DNA of 64,000 bases from Fodinibius salsisoli (GTDB lineage: Bacteria > Bacteroidota > Rhodothermia > Balneolales > Balneolaceae), in NCBI RefSeq assembly GCF_026229185.1, contig NZ_JAGGJA010000011.1, forward strand, positions 91,309-155,308. The letters are read 5' to 3'. Below, in pieces: positions 62,975 through 64,000 of the stretch. The first letter of the stretch is position 1. Each line of letters begins with the position of its first letter. The translations under genes and the position numbers were made by a program. The notes beneath the pieces are model-generated. The model saw only the letters and a program-made list of their open reading frames with translations. It was not told where the DNA came from and ran no database searches.

Positions 62975-63079
62975 TGCCTGCTCTGTGGCTTCTTTAAAGC
63001 TTCCCCCTTTAGGTAAAAGACCATCTCCCTACGCGGACATAGGGTTCCAGAGATCTAACCTTTCGTCCGGCTTCTAGGG

Positions 63080-63322
63080 TTGAAGTCGGGCGAATGGGAG
63101 AGGCTACACGTCCCTACTGGCCCGAGCGCCTGCCCTACGAAGCCAACTTCTTCGGCGTAGTGGGCTTTCAAATCTCGCTCGTGCATGTATTTTTTCTACT
63201 ATTCACTCACCGGACGTCAACCCCAGACGCCCGATGAGGTCTTGGAAGCGTGGGAATCATCCCTGCGCCAAGGATACTCCTTTAATGAACAAAGTGCCCG
63301 GGAATTGTTAAGTTTTAAATAA
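63080..63322 (+). pseudogene. Possible decayed coding remnant
   Basis: Two frames look protein-like in succession: one encoding MGEATRPYWPERLPYEANFF up to ~63200, then another, from ~63185, encoding GRQPQTPDEVLEAWESSLRQ and NEQSARELLSFK before a TAA at 63320. The switch suggests a frameshifted fragment. A 45-residue intact reading from the ATG at 63185 is also possible. No family recognised. Confidence 0.3.
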
Positions 63323-63363
63323 TCTCAGATATGGTTGTAGAGACGCATTACATACGTCTAATA

Positions 63364-63394
63364 GCTTTAGTACACCTCTAATGTGTACTGAAGC
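63364..63394. repeat. Strong hairpin upstream of the IS110 element
   Basis: GCTTTAGTACAC (63364-63375) pairs with GTGTACTGAAGC (63383-63394) with one T-G mismatch and a 7-base loop. Confidence 0.55.
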
Positions 63395-63544
63395 TTGAGA
63401 AGGTTTTTCAGAAACAGAATAGCCCACCGCCGGATTGATTACGTGCCTGGCACGTTTGTCATTAGTTCCACTTAGCTCCAAGGGAGTTCAACTCTGTTAG
63501 ACTTACCAACCTATTGCAAATGGCAATAATCTTGTCATTTTAAA

Positions 63545-63709
63545 AATACCAGCCGGCCGGAGAAAGGCTAAGGAGTACACTGGAGTTTAGACTCCAAGGA
63601 GGGAATCAGCCCCTCCGGCCGCCGGTATTACTCAAACCTAAATAGCATTCCAGTTAGCTACAAGCTAATAACAGAGTCAGGTCCGGTAATACCACGCTGG
63701 TCATTATAC
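63545..63709 (+). ncRNA. Candidate IS110 bridge RNA (structured transposase leader)
   Basis: Between 63545 and 63629 a long imperfect stem joins AATACCAGCCGGCCGGAG to CTCCGGCCGCCGGTATT, enclosing a small hairpin TGGAGT-TTAG-ACTCCA. Two more stems follow: TTAGCT-ACA-AGCTAA (63654-63668) and ACCA-CGC-TGGT inside a longer pairing (~63684-63709). IS110 elements encode a bridge RNA between left end and transposase that pairs with target and donor DNA; location and fold agree, but guide loops are not assigned. Confidence 0.55.
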
Positions 63710-63738
63710 CTATAACAATATAAAGATGGTGATTATTC

Positions 63739-64000
63739 ATGGATACGACAAGTCTTGCCCCGATCTGTTATTACGTAGGTATTGACATTTCAAAAGCAAA
63801 ACTGGACTGTTGGCTGCGTCCGGCGGGGACTCATCTGTGCTGTGGGAACGACTCCGATGGGTTCGACCGGCTCGACCAGTGGTTGTCCGCCCAGGGGTGT
63901 CATCCCGGGGATACGATTATTTGCACCGAAGACACCGGCCTGTATGGCAAACGATTGCTCATGGCCCTAACCCAAGCCGAATGGTCGGTAGCCGTGGAAA
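63739..64000 (+). CDS. IS110-family transposase (DEDD), N-terminal part, cut by the window end
   Basis: From the ATG at 63739 the frame stays open to the window edge (87 codons seen). CYYVGIDISKAKLDCWLRPA holds the first catalytic Asp of the RuvC-like DEDD domain, and IICTEDTGLYGKRLLMALTQ holds the following acidic residue. This is the typical IS110 opening. Higher G+C than its surroundings suggests recent transfer. Confidence 0.9.
   Translation, partial: MDTTSLAPICYYVGIDISKAKLDCWLRPAGTHLCCGNDSDGFDRLDQWLSAQGCHPGDTIICTEDTGLYGKRLLMALTQAEWSVAVE

Larger units (their letters stand above)
62892..63544. other. Intergenic stretch with hairpins between the receptor gene and the IS110 element
   Basis: About 650 bases with no complete gene. 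It holds a terminator-like inverted repeat (62918-62974), a possible gene remnant (63080-63322) and a strong hairpin (63364-63394), listed separately. Confidence 0.5.
63545..64000 (+). mobile_element. IS110-family insertion sequence, left part
   Basis: Contains the start of a DEDD transposase and a structured leader. The right part lies beyond the window and the left boundary is not defined, since IS110 elements lack terminal inverted repeats. Confidence 0.8.

Noticed and set aside
63782..63970. 62-codon frame within the IS110 transposase region
   Set aside because: Different frame from the one that shows GIDISK and TEDTG transposase motifs.

Overview
The window looks like a chromosomal segment of a Bacteroidota-related bacterium, most plausibly a halophilic or marine member of the Balneolota/Rhodothermota side of that group. 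This is inferred, not proven. The clues are many lipoproteins with short lipoboxes, an HU-type protein with an Ig-like tail, weak Shine-Dalgarno signals, acidic proteins, a DUF1684 lipoprotein and a TonB-dependent receptor. There are no rRNA or tRNA genes to settle it.

Layout. 0-3.4 kb: HU-like protein, cyclic-nucleotide-binding protein, rlmD. 3.7-10.6 kb: a light/stress group (SDR epimerase, SRPBCC protein, bacterial-type photolyase, class I glutamine amidotransferase), then a lactonase-fold lipoprotein and a carotenoid desaturase. 10.8-18.1 kb: phosphodiesterase, GT2 glycosyltransferase, M50-like membrane protease, universal stress protein, lipoproteins and an Uup-type ABC-F protein. 18.6-21.7 kb: DoxX, two DUF1801/YdeI-type proteins and an ECF42-type sigma factor with its YCII/DGPF partner. 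22.1-26.4 kb: a BlaI/BlaR-like pair with a clear operator, then a membrane-anchored PKD-repeat protein overlapping an unknown gene.

26.7-33.0 kb: nrdA, nrdB and metE read leftward from a cobalamin riboswitch. MetE is the B12-independent methionine synthase. NrdB has Phe at the radical Tyr position and Glu as first metal ligand, the class Ic (Mn/Fe) signature. The layout suggests one vitamin B12-repressed unit for B12-independent enzymes. 33.0-34.5 kb is a repeat-rich stretch without convincing genes.

37.3-41.5 kb: an OlsB-like N-acyltransferase, an OlsA/PlsC-like acyltransferase and an 868-residue fusion of alpha/beta-hydrolase, DedA (VTT) membrane domain and ATP-grasp ligase. This looks like an undescribed aminolipid synthesis, transport and modification operon. 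42-46.7 kb: M28 and M19 peptidases and a D-threonine aldolase/D-serine dehydratase-like enzyme.

46.8-60.5 kb: a tightly packed leftward operon for a Pel-like exopolysaccharide. It encodes a response regulator with GAF domain, two PelF-family glycosyltransferases, a PelG-like exporter, an HD-GYP protein, a GH114-type lipoprotein, a large polytopic membrane protein, and a 1297-residue lipoprotein joining a PelA-like deacetylase to PelB-like TPRs and an outer-membrane barrel. 60.8-64 kb: a TonB-dependent receptor, hairpin-rich sequence, and the left end of an IS110-family element with a highly structured leader that may be its bridge RNA. The two strongest candidates for new biology are the aminolipid operon and the fused, HD-GYP-equipped Pel-like operon.
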